A DNA stretch of 64,000 nt, taken from Lachnospiraceae bacterium. Lineage in GTDB: Bacteria > Bacillota > Clostridia > Lachnospirales > Lachnospiraceae. Below, in pieces: positions 36,170 to 46,429 of the stretch (position 1 is its first letter; each line of letters opens with the position of its first letter). The DNA lies in assembly GCA_014799465.1 (NCBI GenBank), contig JAAVHZ010000032.1, positions 31,166 through 95,165 of the forward strand. The letters run 5' to 3'. Both the position numbers and the translations under genes were made by a program. The notes under the pieces are model-generated. The model was not told where the DNA came from. It saw only the letters and a program-made list of their open reading frames with translations, and ran no database searches.

Positions 36170-36682
36170 CTACAACATCTGTCGTCTATCAAGACATACA
36201 TATAAGTGGTCATTTATCTTTTGATACCTGTATTTCAGATATCGACAAGACAAAAATCTCTCTATCTCCTCCTCATCTTCAACCATATAAAAAACTCTCC
36301 AATAATATTCATATTTTGAACCATGACTATATTCTACTAACCACAATTTATCTGCATTATAGCTAAAACCTAATGTTTCAGATATTCTCGCCCAATCTGA
36401 ATTGGTAATTCTGTTTTCCAGCTCTATATATTCCTCGTATGGCATATCAGCCTCCATTATTGATAAAAATTCCTCTGAAATTGCTCCAATTTCTTCTTGA
36501 TTTTCCTCACAGAACTTGATTAATTCCTCATACTCTTTATCTATTTCTTCTCGCTCTTCACTAGTAAGATAATATACTGATGAATTATTTTTTTCATTAT
36601 CTATTTTTATAAAATAAATGATACAACATGTTGCCAATGCTAAGATTACTACATTTATCATAACTTGATACCTATATTTCAT
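36170..36682 (-). CDS. Small anchored protein, paralog 2 of tandem array
   Basis: A 170-residue paralog: membrane helix about residues 8-27 (INVVILALATCCIIYFI), then KIDNEKNNSSVYYLTSEE, the KFCEENQEEIGAISEEF block, WARISETLGFSYNADK, and a basic tail YQKINDHLYVCLD. I use the ATG matching the start of the sisters; the frame extends eleven codons further. Unknown function. The extracytoplasmic part differs from its sisters mainly in the last 70 residues. Confidence 0.75.
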   Translation of the reverse strand: MKYRYQVMINVVILALATCCIIYFIKIDNEKNNSSVYYLTSEEREEIDKEYEELIKFCEENQEEIGAISEEFLSIMEADMPYEEYIELENRITNSDWARISETLGFSYNADKLWLVEYSHGSKYEYYWRVFYMVEDEEEIERFLSCRYLKYRYQKINDHLYVCLDRRQML

Positions 36683-36742
36683 TTTCCTTAGCCTCCTTAC
36701 ACTTTTTACACCCAATATTTACAGCATATATTATTTATCAAT

Positions 36743-37255
36743 TCATTCATATCCTCTAATTTTAACACCTACATACAAGTGGGCATTTATTTTTTGACAT
36801 AATATATGCCTACATGTACCATTCATACATGCATTTACTTTTTCTTCAGCTCTATAGAATACTTCAAAGATATACTCACTTGTTTTCCAATACAACTTAC
36901 CGCAACGGTACTCCACAGACCATGGCTTATATACATTATAAAAATTTAATGTTTGAGATATTCTTGACCAATCCGGATTAGTAATTTTATTTTTCAACTC
37001 TATATATTCATCATCCGGCATATCAACCTCCGTTATTGATAAAAATTCCTCTGAAATTGCTCCAATTTCTTCTTGATTTTCCTCACAAAACTTGATTAGT
37101 TCCTCATATTTTTTATTTACTTTGTCTTTAAATTCAATATATTCTAATTGTTTTGACAAATCATTCATTTTATCCACTTTTATAAAATAAATAATAAAAC
37201 ATGTTGATAACACTAAAATCACTATATTTATCATAACTTGATACCTATATTTCAT
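36743..37255 (-). CDS. Small anchored protein, paralog 1 of tandem array
   Basis: A 170-residue paralog beginning only 13 bases after the stop of the large secreted protease gene, so the two are almost certainly co-transcribed. It carries the common helix (INIVILVLSTCFIIYFI), the KVDKMNDLSKQLEY linker, KFCEENQEEIGAISEEF, WSRISQTLNFY and a C-terminal part with two Cys (ACMNGTCRHILC) shared with paralog 4. No enzymatic motif is recognised. Its topology would place the domain on the outer face of the membrane, where the protease acts or passes. Confidence 0.78.
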   Translation of the reverse strand: MKYRYQVMINIVILVLSTCFIIYFIKVDKMNDLSKQLEYIEFKDKVNKKYEELIKFCEENQEEIGAISEEFLSITEVDMPDDEYIELKNKITNPDWSRISQTLNFYNVYKPWSVEYRCGKLYWKTSEYIFEVFYRAEEKVNACMNGTCRHILCQKINAHLYVGVKIRGYE

Positions 37256-37268
37256 TTTTTACTCCACC

Positions 37269-40200
37269 TCATTTCTTTTCAAATTTATACTCTGATGAAT
37301 TCCAAAAATAACGGATAGCATCTTCTTCAGCATCTTCTTTAAAAATATATTCTATATCATGCTTTATTGCTTTGGAAATTTTCTGCGAAGTACCTCTTGG
37401 CACATAATACTGTTTCTCATTCTCTGCAAACGCAAGCAAAACCATTTCAATATCATTTGCATTAGCACTTCCACTAACATTCATTATTCCCTTGCCCTGA
37501 GGCAAACCAAAATATTTTTCATAATATATGATTTCCTGATTTGAAACGGGTTCATACCCATTATTAACCCATGCCTCTTTGTACATGTCAGCTAAACCAA
37601 ACATATGACCACACTCATGTGCAACCACACCCTCATACATCGCCAAACAATATAATGATTTTTTATATTCATTACATTCGTTTCCATCCTTATTATCGTG
37701 TCCCTCTTCACAAAAACTTGAATATATTGTCAAATACCTGCTGCAGTTCGTTTTCCAGTCAACCCATGACTGATTTGATACACCACATACCCCATCCTTT
37801 ATTTCTAGTTCAATTTTCTTTTCAAACCATCCCGGACTTGTATTTTCCGTAATATCCACCTTAAAATTCACCTTAAGCCCTTTATAAAAATCATACTTAT
37901 TTCCTTCATATATTCCATTCCAGCGGTTAGTAATTCCGTCAAGTGCCAAATCTTTTAATGTAACATCTTCTCCCAGACGCTTAATAATCCTGTCCGACTC
38001 TTCTGCCTCATTCTGTTCATCCTCTCTATCCTTATCAAAGTCTGTTTTTAAAGAATCCACTGCTATATTATTCTTATCACCCTTTATAACAACTTTCAAA
38101 TGAAGCACCACATCATTATCATCAATCGTAATATATGAAGGATATCCCTCCTTATTATTTCCATTTCTTTTTATTTCAAGAAAGAATGATTCAACCGTAT
38201 CCTTATGCAATGGTCCCACATTCTTATACCTTACATCCATTCCATCCCACTTAATCTCATCCTTATCAGGAATGCCATCATCATCACTATCAATTTTTGT
38301 CGGGTCAGAGTGAACCGGTAAAACATATATCTCGGACATTATATCATCCAAATTCTTCCCAAAATAGTCAAATGTATTTTCAAAACGCCAATACCATTCA
38401 GGATATTTCGGCTTATAAAATACATACTTATCTATATACTCCTTATATGTAGGCAGCTGGACACTTCCGTCAGAATTCACTGTTACACGCTTCTCGTTTA
38501 CCTCATTCCAATCGCTTAATCCGTCTCCATCTGTATCAGTTGAACTATTTGCATTCAATTCTGACTTTAAAATAATTATTTTCAGACCGGTAGATAAAAT
38601 CATTTTATATTTTTCAGCAGGCACATCCGGTATATATCCATAAATGTAATTCAGAATCTCATCTGCAAAATCCGCATAACTATAAACCAGCAGTCCTTCA
38701 GTCGCATCTGCCAGTTCAGCATACCATGAACCATACTTCGTATTTGGCTCTATAATGCAGCAATGTATATCTGCCCCTGCAATCCTGTCAATTAGTGAAC
38801 TGCCATCTGCTGATGGATATGAATTTCCAATAAATACGGCTGTTTTAAATGCATCTTCTCTCAGTTCAATAGTTTCCAACATTGTATTCACCTGTTTATC
38901 AAAATATGGTGTCTGTGGAGATGAATTAATTAACTTTTCAATCATACTTGATAACTGCGTTGTATTGTCTGCATAAATCTGGCCAAATGAAGTTTTTACA
39001 ACATTTCCATGTTGGTCTAACACATATATCCTTACATCTTTAGTATCATAAAAAAGACCGGCTCCTATTGCTTCAATATTTGTTTTAATATTTTCAAACT
39101 CTGAAGCAGTTAATCCTTCTGCATTATTATTCAGGTTAATAACAACATCTATTTTTTCTCCTGATTCTTTTTTAATACTTTTTCGGGAAAAATTTGTCAT
39201 TTGAATATTAGTATTATCAGTCATTTCATAACCAAGGTCACTTAACCATTTTTCCATATCAATTATGCAATATGTACCAATCTGTCCAACTGATGCACTT
39301 ATGGTATTCTTTTCTTCATCAATAATTGTATTGACCGGAATCAAAATGTTCTCACTCTCATCAAACCGGAAAATATTATATCTTCTTACTCCCTTAAAAT
39401 CCTTTGAGCTGTAATCCTCATAAATATTCTTAGAATCAATTTCAAATGTCAGTTTAATATTTTCAATATTTTCTTCATCTGCATAGAGAATTTCCGGTAC
39501 TGTTCCAAGTATACTGCCATTTTCTAAAATATCGGAATATGCACTTTCCCTTACTGTTAAATCTGCAAAAACACTCCCTTTGCCTTCAATTTCAAGCATC
39601 ATCCGGTAATCATCATTATTCTGATTAATTTCCTCTAAGATGGAATCGTTATAATTTATTTTCTGGGTTGATTTGTATTCTGAATCGGGATAACCAAACG
39701 TTTCCGGATTTAACGGATTTAAACCGATAATAACCTCGTCTCCATCCTTAATACCATCCCCATCGGTGTCAGAATTTAACGGGTCTGTCCCATAAACAGC
39801 CTGTTCCTCTCCATCATTTAATCCATCATTGTCGGTATCAGGATTTAATGGATCAGTACCCTGCATATACTCTTCCAACACTGTTAAACCATCTTCATCA
39901 ATATCTGAATCTGCATCTGGGATACCATTATCTAATGTAGACACCTTTAGCGGATTAGTGGAAGCATATAACACTTCAAACCCGTCAGGAATACCATCCC
40001 CATCCGTATCAGGGTTTGTCATATCTGTACCGAAGTCTTCCTCTTTGCTGTCAGGAATTCCATCTCCATCCGTATCCTGCATATCTTCCCAGCTTTCAGC
40101 CATTTTGACATCCTCATTATCATCAGATTCTTTATATACTAAAAAACCATTGTCTTCATCCCATCCTGTAACTTTTACACAGTTTAATCCATTTAAATAT

Positions 40201-40922
40201 TCCTCATATGAAAGAACTACAGAACAGTTCCATAACATTTCAGAATTTCCTCTCCAAAATCTCAATTCCGCAGCCCCTTCATCTTCCGGTGTTATTTTAT
40301 AGGAATATATATATTGTTCTTTCGTTTTATCAATGTTTTTGGGATTATATAATTTCTTATCTGCTGCTGAAATATTAATATCAGCACCGCCATTTTGTTT
40401 TTTTGATGCATCTGTAAGATTAACATACATTACGGCATCATAATTTTCCCATTCCGCAAATTCAGATATGTCCAGATAAACCACATCCCCTGCATGAAAA
40501 TACATTTCTCTTTCCTCAAAATTTTCCCAATGACCATACTCACTTCCGTCTGCATAATATGCATTATTTTCATCCCTTCCTCCGGCGCTCCATGAATTCC
40601 ATTTGGTTGTTCTGTCTGAACTGTAACGGTTAAATGTAATATTATATGCATTTTCAGGAACTCTTACGCTCCATATATTTTCGTCGGCTTTTCTCATCCA
40701 ATAGCTTTCATGTCCGTTGGTATTATCAACTGCTTTAATTTCAGCATTATCATTTTTTACCCACTTTTCATCAGTATTGTCAATAAAATACAGTGTTACA
40801 TACCGGACTGCTGCTTCTACAGATGCAATTTCATTCAACTTAGTGCCTGTTAAAATCATAACCAGTGTCAAAATGCATGCCAATAATCTTTTACCTTGTG
40901 CTTTTCTTAAATAATTTCCCAT
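37269..40922 (-). CDS. Large secreted metzincin-type protease with TSP3-like repeats
   Basis: A protein of 1,217 residues. A signal peptide (about 10-38, LLACILTLVMILTG) is followed by an N-terminal beta-rich domain (about 40-265; VTLYFIDNT, GHESYWM, NITFNRYSSDRTTKWNSWS) that resembles CBM26-type starch-binding modules. Then come thrombospondin-type-3-like calcium repeats (about 283-408; DTDGDGIPD units), a region around 560-760 with a vWA-like pattern (KIDVVINLNNNAEG), two more calcium loops (DTDGDGLSD, DSDDDGIPD) and a C-terminal zinc protease motif HECGHMFGLAD near 1102-1112 with the Met-turn GIMNVSG about 38 residues on. HExxHxxGxxD plus Met-turn indicates a metzincin. The ATG at 40922 is seven bases after GGGAGG. 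Confidence 0.85.
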   Translation of the reverse strand: MGNYLRKAQGKRLLACILTLVMILTGTKLNEIASVEAAVRYVTLYFIDNTDEKWVKNDNAEIKAVDNTNGHESYWMRKADENIWSVRVPENAYNITFNRYSSDRTTKWNSWSAGGRDENNAYYADGSEYGHWENFEEREMYFHAGDVVYLDISEFAEWENYDAVMYVNLTDASKKQNGGADINISAADKKLYNPKNIDKTKEQYIYSYKITPEDEGAAELRFWRGNSEMLWNCSVVLSYEEYLNGLNCVKVTGWDEDNGFLVYKESDDNEDVKMAESWEDMQDTDGDGIPDSKEEDFGTDMTNPDTDGDGIPDGFEVLYASTNPLKVSTLDNGIPDADSDIDEDGLTVLEEYMQGTDPLNPDTDNDGLNDGEEQAVYGTDPLNSDTDGDGIKDGDEVIIGLNPLNPETFGYPDSEYKSTQKINYNDSILEEINQNNDDYRMMLEIEGKGSVFADLTVRESAYSDILENGSILGTVPEILYADEENIENIKLTFEIDSKNIYEDYSSKDFKGVRRYNIFRFDESENILIPVNTIIDEEKNTISASVGQIGTYCIIDMEKWLSDLGYEMTDNTNIQMTNFSRKSIKKESGEKIDVVINLNNNAEGLTASEFENIKTNIEAIGAGLFYDTKDVRIYVLDQHGNVVKTSFGQIYADNTTQLSSMIEKLINSSPQTPYFDKQVNTMLETIELREDAFKTAVFIGNSYPSADGSSLIDRIAGADIHCCIIEPNTKYGSWYAELADATEGLLVYSYADFADEILNYIYGYIPDVPAEKYKMILSTGLKIIILKSELNANSSTDTDGDGLSDWNEVNEKRVTVNSDGSVQLPTYKEYIDKYVFYKPKYPEWYWRFENTFDYFGKNLDDIMSEIYVLPVHSDPTKIDSDDDGIPDKDEIKWDGMDVRYKNVGPLHKDTVESFFLEIKRNGNNKEGYPSYITIDDNDVVLHLKVVIKGDKNNIAVDSLKTDFDKDREDEQNEAEESDRIIKRLGEDVTLKDLALDGITNRWNGIYEGNKYDFYKGLKVNFKVDITENTSPGWFEKKIELEIKDGVCGVSNQSWVDWKTNCSRYLTIYSSFCEEGHDNKDGNECNEYKKSLYCLAMYEGVVAHECGHMFGLADMYKEAWVNNGYEPVSNQEIIYYEKYFGLPQGKGIMNVSGSANANDIEMVLLAFAENEKQYYVPRGTSQKISKAIKHDIEYIFKEDAEEDAIRYFWNSSEYKFEKK

Positions 40923-41052
40923 AACCATTCCTCCCAGTATAATAATATGTATTTAACTTCTGCAAATATATTATATCAAACTGTATATCCATTCTTCAAT
41001 TCCCATACACGAAGTGTAATATTTAGGCACGAAATGCATTTTATTGGCAGCA

Positions 41053-41087
41053 ATAAAGCTGTGGCTCAACTTCCGCCACAGCTTTAT
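41053..41087 (-). terminator. Hairpin downstream of the GH31 gene
   Basis: A perfect 13-base stem (ataaagctgtggc/gccacagctttat) with a nine-base loop lies just after the gene stop. The T run on the minus strand is weak. Confidence 0.65.
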
Positions 41088-41092
41088 CTAAT

Positions 41093-43369
41093 CTACTCCA
41101 TTTGAATAATATTTATATCTCCTTTATAATGTATCTCCATCTCTTTATATTTTTCCTTATATCCATGATGTACAATTTCCACATCAACTTTTCCGTCACA
41201 ATTTGCAAATCTATACTCATTATACACACCATCCTGATACTCAAAGCTTTCTCCATCATCCTGATAGTGCGTACAACTTCCTTCTCCCGGATATACATCC
41301 AATATAAGCTTTTCTATCTTCTGCTCTCCTATATACTGCTGAACCGGATAATTCGGAATAATTGCCCCGGCTTTTATATATACAGGACATATATCAAGCG
41401 GTGCATCCTTTATAATATAAGTTCCTCCGTCTATTCTCTCCTTTGTATCATAATCATACCATACCCCCTTAGGCAGATATACCATCTTCTTAGTCTGACC
41501 CGGATTAACTACCGGAGATACAAGAATGCTGTCTCCCACCATAAATTCATCATTCATATTAATTACTTCCTTATCATCAGGATAGTTAAGTATTAACGGT
41601 CTTAATACCGGCATTCCTGTCTGTTCGCATTCATGGAACAAATCATAAAAATATGGTATCAGCCTGTATCTGAGTTCTACATATTTTCTATATATATCAA
41701 GTACTTCATCTCCGAATCTCCAAGGCTCCTGATACCTTGTACCCTTTGCACTGTGATTTCTGAATAATGGTGAAAAGCACCCTGTCTGAACCCATCTTGC
41801 CAGAAGTTCCGGTGTTACATCAGAGCCAAATCCACCCACATCCGTACCTGCAAAGGCTATACCACTTATTCCCATATTACAAAGCTGAGGAACTGCCATT
41901 TGAAGATGTGCCCATATACTATGATTATCGCCTGTCCAAGCCGTAGTATATTTCTGGCTTCCCGCATAACATGCCCTTGTAATAACATATGGTCTTCTGC
42001 CATCATATTTTTTAAGACCGTCATATGTTGCCTGCGCCATAAAATGTCCATACACATTGTGAATTTCTTTGTGATTCGTAACCCTGTCTCCATCTCTGAA
42101 TACCACATTATCAGGAAGAGGTCCGTCAAAGCTTGCAGGCTCATTCATATCATTCCATACACCTCTTACTCCCATATCTACAAGATACTTCTGATTATCT
42201 CCCCACCATTTTCTGACATCACCATTTCCAAAATCCGGAAATACACTTGTACCCGGCCATACTCTGTTCTTATATATGCTTCCGTCTTCGCTTTTAGCAA
42301 AATATCCGTTACTTTTGCCTTCTTCATATATATTATATCCGTCTTCTGCCTTTACTCCTGGGTCTATTATTGTTACAATTTTAAAACCCTCTGAAGATAA
42401 ATCATTTACAAATTCCTTTACAGCCGGAAATCTCTGTTCACTAAAAGTAAATACCTTAAAATCATCCATATAATCTATATCCAGATGTATGGTGTCACAT
42501 GGTATTCTGTTTTTCCTCATGTTATCTGCAATCTGCCTGACTTCGTCTGCAGAAGAATAGCTCCATCTTGACTGATGATATCCCAAGGTGAACATCTGCG
42601 GAAGCGGTGTCCTTCCTGTAAGATAAGTATAGCCCTTTATAACATCAGCCATTGATTCACCAAGCATAAAATAATAATCCAAATCTCCTTCATCTGCTGC
42701 AAAATAGTAATAATCCTGACTTTCTTTACCCATATCAAAATAAGAATGGAAAGTATTATCAAAAAATATACCGTAAGGTCTGCCCGTGGTAAGTGCTATA
42801 AAAAAAGGAATGGATTTATACAGAGCTTTAAAACAGTCTACCTGCGGATCCGGATTATCCGTATTCCACATTTCATAATGATATCCCGCTTTATTTAAGA
42901 ACCCTGTCTTATCACCAAGACCATAAAATGCCTTTACATTATCAAGTTTTTTTAAGACCTGAATTTTATAATTACCATTTTCTTCTCCTACAGAATGACC
43001 TTCACCCTCCAGTAATTTCCTGTCTTCATCTGATATCCTCTGAACCTGCTCCCTCTCTCCTCTGAAATCACTGCATACACTCTGTCCGTCTTTATCATAA
43101 ACATCTGTTTTAAAATCGTCACACACCACTATTGTCAGCAATTCCGTAACTATTTTAACACCATTTTCGTCTTTACTCACATTAAACTTAACAGAATCTC
43201 CTGCCTTTTCGCATATGGCTTTCGAGTTTCTTTCCACCGAATCAATACTTGAAAAAATCCGTATTATATCATCCTTAATAATTTCAATAAATCCACTGCC
43301 TTTTTCAAATTCAACATTTACTTTATTACCCTCTGTTTTGTAATCCTTAATTCTCCCGAACATACACAT
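41093..43369 (-). CDS. GH31 family alpha-glucosidase
   Basis: A 758-residue glycoside hydrolase cleaving terminal alpha-glucosyl linkages. The nucleophile Asp is in GVWNDMNEPASF, the acid/base region in TTAWTGDNHSIW, and the substrate motifs HLDIDYMDDFKVF and LFRNHSAKGT are present. An N-terminal beta-sandwich and C-terminal beta domains (KGVWYDYDTKE) complete the usual GH31 plan. No signal peptide is seen, so the enzyme is cytoplasmic. GGAGG precedes two closely spaced ATGs at 43369 and 43363; the choice is open. Confidence 0.93.
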   Translation of the reverse strand: MCMFGRIKDYKTEGNKVNVEFEKGSGFIEIIKDDIIRIFSSIDSVERNSKAICEKAGDSVKFNVSKDENGVKIVTELLTIVVCDDFKTDVYDKDGQSVCSDFRGEREQVQRISDEDRKLLEGEGHSVGEENGNYKIQVLKKLDNVKAFYGLGDKTGFLNKAGYHYEMWNTDNPDPQVDCFKALYKSIPFFIALTTGRPYGIFFDNTFHSYFDMGKESQDYYYFAADEGDLDYYFMLGESMADVIKGYTYLTGRTPLPQMFTLGYHQSRWSYSSADEVRQIADNMRKNRIPCDTIHLDIDYMDDFKVFTFSEQRFPAVKEFVNDLSSEGFKIVTIIDPGVKAEDGYNIYEEGKSNGYFAKSEDGSIYKNRVWPGTSVFPDFGNGDVRKWWGDNQKYLVDMGVRGVWNDMNEPASFDGPLPDNVVFRDGDRVTNHKEIHNVYGHFMAQATYDGLKKYDGRRPYVITRACYAGSQKYTTAWTGDNHSIWAHLQMAVPQLCNMGISGIAFAGTDVGGFGSDVTPELLARWVQTGCFSPLFRNHSAKGTRYQEPWRFGDEVLDIYRKYVELRYRLIPYFYDLFHECEQTGMPVLRPLILNYPDDKEVINMNDEFMVGDSILVSPVVNPGQTKKMVYLPKGVWYDYDTKERIDGGTYIIKDAPLDICPVYIKAGAIIPNYPVQQYIGEQKIEKLILDVYPGEGSCTHYQDDGESFEYQDGVYNEYRFANCDGKVDVEIVHHGYKEKYKEMEIHYKGDINIIQME

Positions 43370-43388
43370 CTTACCTCCATTATCTGAT

Positions 43389-43417
43389 TTGTTTTACACA
43401 TATAAACTAAGTATAAT
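43389..43417 (+). promoter_or_regulatory. Promoter of tmcAL
   Basis: TTGTTT (43389-43394) and TATAAT (43412-43417) are 17 bases apart. The start codon of tmcAL lies about 115 bases downstream. Confidence 0.7.
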
Positions 43418-43536
43418 ATACAACATCTTTATCATAATAAACAAGACTTTTTTAAATGTACTTGCACCATATTTTTTTATATATTAAAATTGTGCATAGA
43501 ATATATTATAAGATTTTAAGAAAGGCAGGAATACCC

Positions 43537-44754
43537 ATGTCAACAGCAGCCATTATTGCAGAATACAACCCATTTCATACGGGTCATCAGTATCAGATTG
43601 AAGAGGTAAGAAAGCATACAAACGCTGAACATATTCTTATAATTATGAGTGGTAATTATGTACAGCGTGGATGCCCTGCTGTTTTTGATAAATACACACG
43701 TACTAAAATGGCTTTAAATTGCGGATGTGATGCTGTTATCGAACTTCCTGTGTATTATGCCTGTGCCAGTGCAGAATATTTTGCCAAAGGTGCCGTAAAT
43801 CTGATAAAACAGTGCGGATGTGTTGACTATGTGTGCTTTGGATGTGAAACGGAAAACCTTTCACTTATATCTGATATTGCTGATATACTGACAAATGAGC
43901 CAGAGCAATATAAACATAATCTCAAATCCCATATAAAATCCGGAAAGCCATTTGCAGTCAGCCGTACAAATGCCGTTTTGTCATGCCTGTCCGACTGCTG
44001 TCAGGATGAGGCGGCTAAAGTATTAAGTTCCCCTAACTGCATCCTTGCCATAGAATATATAAAAGCTTTAAAGTTTTTTAATTCAGATATTACCCCCGTT
44101 ATTATAAAACGTGAACAAAGCTATCACTCAATGTCTCTTAATGACGATTTTGCTTCCGCCAGTGCCATACGAAAAGGTATATTCAATAATTCCGCAGATG
44201 TAACAAAATTTATTCCTTCACAATGCCTTGACATATTCCGAACAGGTCATGCAATGTCTGAAAATGATTTTTCCGACTATCTGTTTCATTCCATAATATA
44301 TGGCAATAACCTTTACGATTACTTTGATGTATCGGAATTCATGGCAAATTCCATACTTAAAAACACAGATAAATACTGTATCTTCTCAGATTTGGCATAT
44401 TCCATATCTGGAAAACATACTACCACCACTCACAGTTACCGTGGCCTGCTTCATATATTACTTAAAATATATAAAAATGAGATAACTGAATATATTAGCC
44501 ATGACTACAATATGTATATAAGATTGTTAGGATTCCGTAAATCACATTCTAATCTTTTATCTGAATTAAATAAAAACAGCAGCCTGCCGATTATCAGTAA
44601 AATGTCTGATGCACACAGGCTGCTGTCCGAAGACGCTTTAAATATGCTGATTCATAACGTAAAATGTGACAATCTTTACCGCATTACAATGCAGAAAAAG
44701 TACAATCTTACAAATGTTAAAAACGAATATAATACAGGTATTATTGTAGTTTAG
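43537..44754 (+). CDS. tmcAL: tRNA(Met) cytidine acetate ligase, TmcAL (YlbM-like)
   Basis: A 405-residue nucleotidyltransferase-fold enzyme that uses ATP and acetate to form N4-acetylcytidine at the wobble base of elongator tRNA-Met. The N-terminal motif [10 protein letters not shown] (8-17) is the HxGH nucleotide site, followed by MSGNYVQRG and [21 protein letters not shown] precedes the ATG at 43537; a longer frame exists from 43456. In Bacillus the gene lies in the ylb cluster with ylbJ and rsmD (ylbH), which also appear nearby here, at 49-51.5 kb. Its end overlaps the convergent PFL gene by four bases. Confidence 0.92.
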   Translation: MSTAAIIAEYNPFHTGHQYQIEEVRKHTNAEHILIIMSGNYVQRGCPAVFDKYTRTKMALNCGCDAVIELPVYYACASAEYFAKGAVNLIKQCGCVDYVCFGCETENLSLISDIADILTNEPEQYKHNLKSHIKSGKPFAVSRTNAVLSCLSDCCQDEAAKVLSSPNCILAIEYIKALKFFNSDITPVIIKREQSYHSMSLNDDFASASAIRKGIFNNSADVTKFIPSQCLDIFRTGHAMSENDFSDYLFHSIIYGNNLYDYFDVSEFMANSILKNTDKYCIFSDLAYSISGKHTTTTHSYRGLLHILLKIYKNEITEYISHDYNMYIRLLGFRKSHSNLLSELNKNSSLPIISKMSDAHRLLSEDALNMLIHNVKCDNLYRITMQKKYNLTNVKNEYNTGIIVV

Positions 44755-46115
44755 TTCTTAAAACTATGTATCGGAGCAGGTATTCTTCCTCCTCTTGATA
44801 CAAATTCCTCACATGAAAATGTATTTACCGGCATAACAGGTGCATAACCTAAAAGACCACCGAACTCAACTACTTCTCCCACTTTCTTTCCGATAACAGG
44901 TATTACCCTTACTGCCGTAGTCTTCTGGTTAATCATGCCTATTGACGCTTCATCAGCTATTATTCCCGAAATAGTAGATTCTGAAGTATCTCCCGGTATG
45001 GCTATCATATCAAGACCTACAGAGCATACACACGTCATTGCTTCTAACTTCTCTATAGTTAAAGCCCCTGCATTTACTGCATCTATCATACCCTGGTCTT
45101 CACTTACAGGTATAAATGCACCGCTTAATCCTCCTACATAAGACGATGCCATTACACCGCCTTTTTTAACCTGGTCATTAAGAAGTGCCAGTGCCGCAGT
45201 AGTTCCCGGTGCTCCGGGATGTTCCAGTCCGATTTCCTTCAATATATCAGCCACACTGTCCCCTATGGCAGGTGTCGGTGCTAATGACAGGTCTATGATT
45301 CCAAATGGAATGCCCATCTTTTTAGAAGCTTCCTGAGCCACAAGTTGTCCCACTCTTGTAACTTTAAATGCTGTCTTTTTAATTGTCTCGCAAAGAATTT
45401 CAAAATTCTTGCCTCTTGCTTTTTCAAGTGCCGTCTTAACAACTCCCGGTCCGCTGACTCCCACATTTATAATGGCATCTGATTCAGTCACACCATGAAA
45501 AGCCCCTGCCATAAACGGATTATCATCAGGTGCATTACAAAATACAACCAGCTTTGCACATCCTAAGCAGTCTTTTTCCTTTGTTAGTTCGGCAGTCTTT
45601 AGCACTATTTCACCCATAAGTTTAACTGCATCCATATTAAGTCCTGTCTTAGATGACCCAACATTAATTGAACTGCATACTCTCTCTGTAGATGCCAATG
45701 CTTCAGGAATAGATTTTATTAAAAGCTCATCTGCCTTTGTCATTCCCTTACTTACTAATGCCGAATATCCTCCCAGAAAATTCACGCCTACTTTCTCTGC
45801 AGCTTTATCAAGTGTCTGTGCCAGCTTTACAAAATCCTTTTCACTTTTACAGGCCGAACCTCCCACAATGGCTGCCGGTGTTATTGATATTCGCTTATTT
45901 ACAATGGGAATACCGTACTCTTTTTCTATCTCTGTGCCTGTAGATACTAAGTCTTTTGCCACAGTGGTAATCTTGTTATATACATTATCACAAAGCCTGT
46001 CTATATCTTTATCAATACAGTCTAAAAGGCTTATACCCAGTGTAATAGTTCTGACATCCAGATTTTCCTGTTCAATCATCTTATTGGTTTCATTAACCTC
46101 AAATATATTTATCAT
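44751..46115 (-). CDS. PFL family protein (UPF0210/DUF711)
   Basis: A 454-residue member of the UPF0210/DUF711 family, structurally related to pyruvate formate-lyase and ribonucleotide reductase folds. Conserved blocks are [28 protein letters not shown] and [20 protein letters not shown]. The enzymatic role is unknown. It forms a pair with the ACT-domain protein 20 bases upstream, the same two-gene arrangement seen in streptococci and clostridia, so the ACT partner probably regulates it. Confidence 0.9.
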   Translation of the reverse strand: MINIFEVNETNKMIEQENLDVRTITLGISLLDCIDKDIDRLCDNVYNKITTVAKDLVSTGTEIEKEYGIPIVNKRISITPAAIVGGSACKSEKDFVKLAQTLDKAAEKVGVNFLGGYSALVSKGMTKADELLIKSIPEALASTERVCSSINVGSSKTGLNMDAVKLMGEIVLKTAELTKEKDCLGCAKLVVFCNAPDDNPFMAGAFHGVTESDAIINVGVSGPGVVKTALEKARGKNFEILCETIKKTAFKVTRVGQLVAQEASKKMGIPFGIIDLSLAPTPAIGDSVADILKEIGLEHPGAPGTTAALALLNDQVKKGGVMASSYVGGLSGAFIPVSEDQGMIDAVNAGALTIEKLEAMTCVCSVGLDMIAIPGDTSESTISGIIADEASIGMINQKTTAVRVIPVIGKKVGEVVEFGGLLGYAPVMPVNTFSCEEFVSRGGRIPAPIHSFKN

Positions 46116-46135
46116 TCTTTAACTCCATTCCCATA

Positions 46136-46408
46136 CTATATACGATGCATGCTGTTAAATATATCTTCCTGCTGTACCCTTATCTGAACACCTATATCAT
46201 CACCGATGGCTTTAATCTCGTCCGACATCTGCCCAAATGGCTTATCTGACTTACCGGCATCTACTATCATCATCATATTAAAATAATCCTGAACTATAGT
46301 CTGGGAAATATCAAGAATATTTACACTGTTTTCAGCAAGATATGTACATACCTTTGCAATAATTCCCACTGTATCTTTACCTACTACTGTTATAATTGTT
46401 TTTTTCAT
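46136..46408 (-). CDS. ACT-domain protein (UPF0237)
   Basis: A 90-residue single ACT domain (IITVVGKDTVGIIAKVCTYL, NILDISQTIVQDYF), expected to bind a small ligand, perhaps an amino acid. The ATG at 46408 has GGAGGAAG upstream; an ATG four codons earlier overlaps that site. It is paired with the PFL/UPF0210 gene. Confidence 0.9.
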   Translation of the reverse strand: MKKTIITVVGKDTVGIIAKVCTYLAENSVNILDISQTIVQDYFNMMMIVDAGKSDKPFGQMSDEIKAIGDDIGVQIRVQQEDIFNSMHRI

Positions 46409-46429
46409 GTCTTCCTCCATTATATTAAT

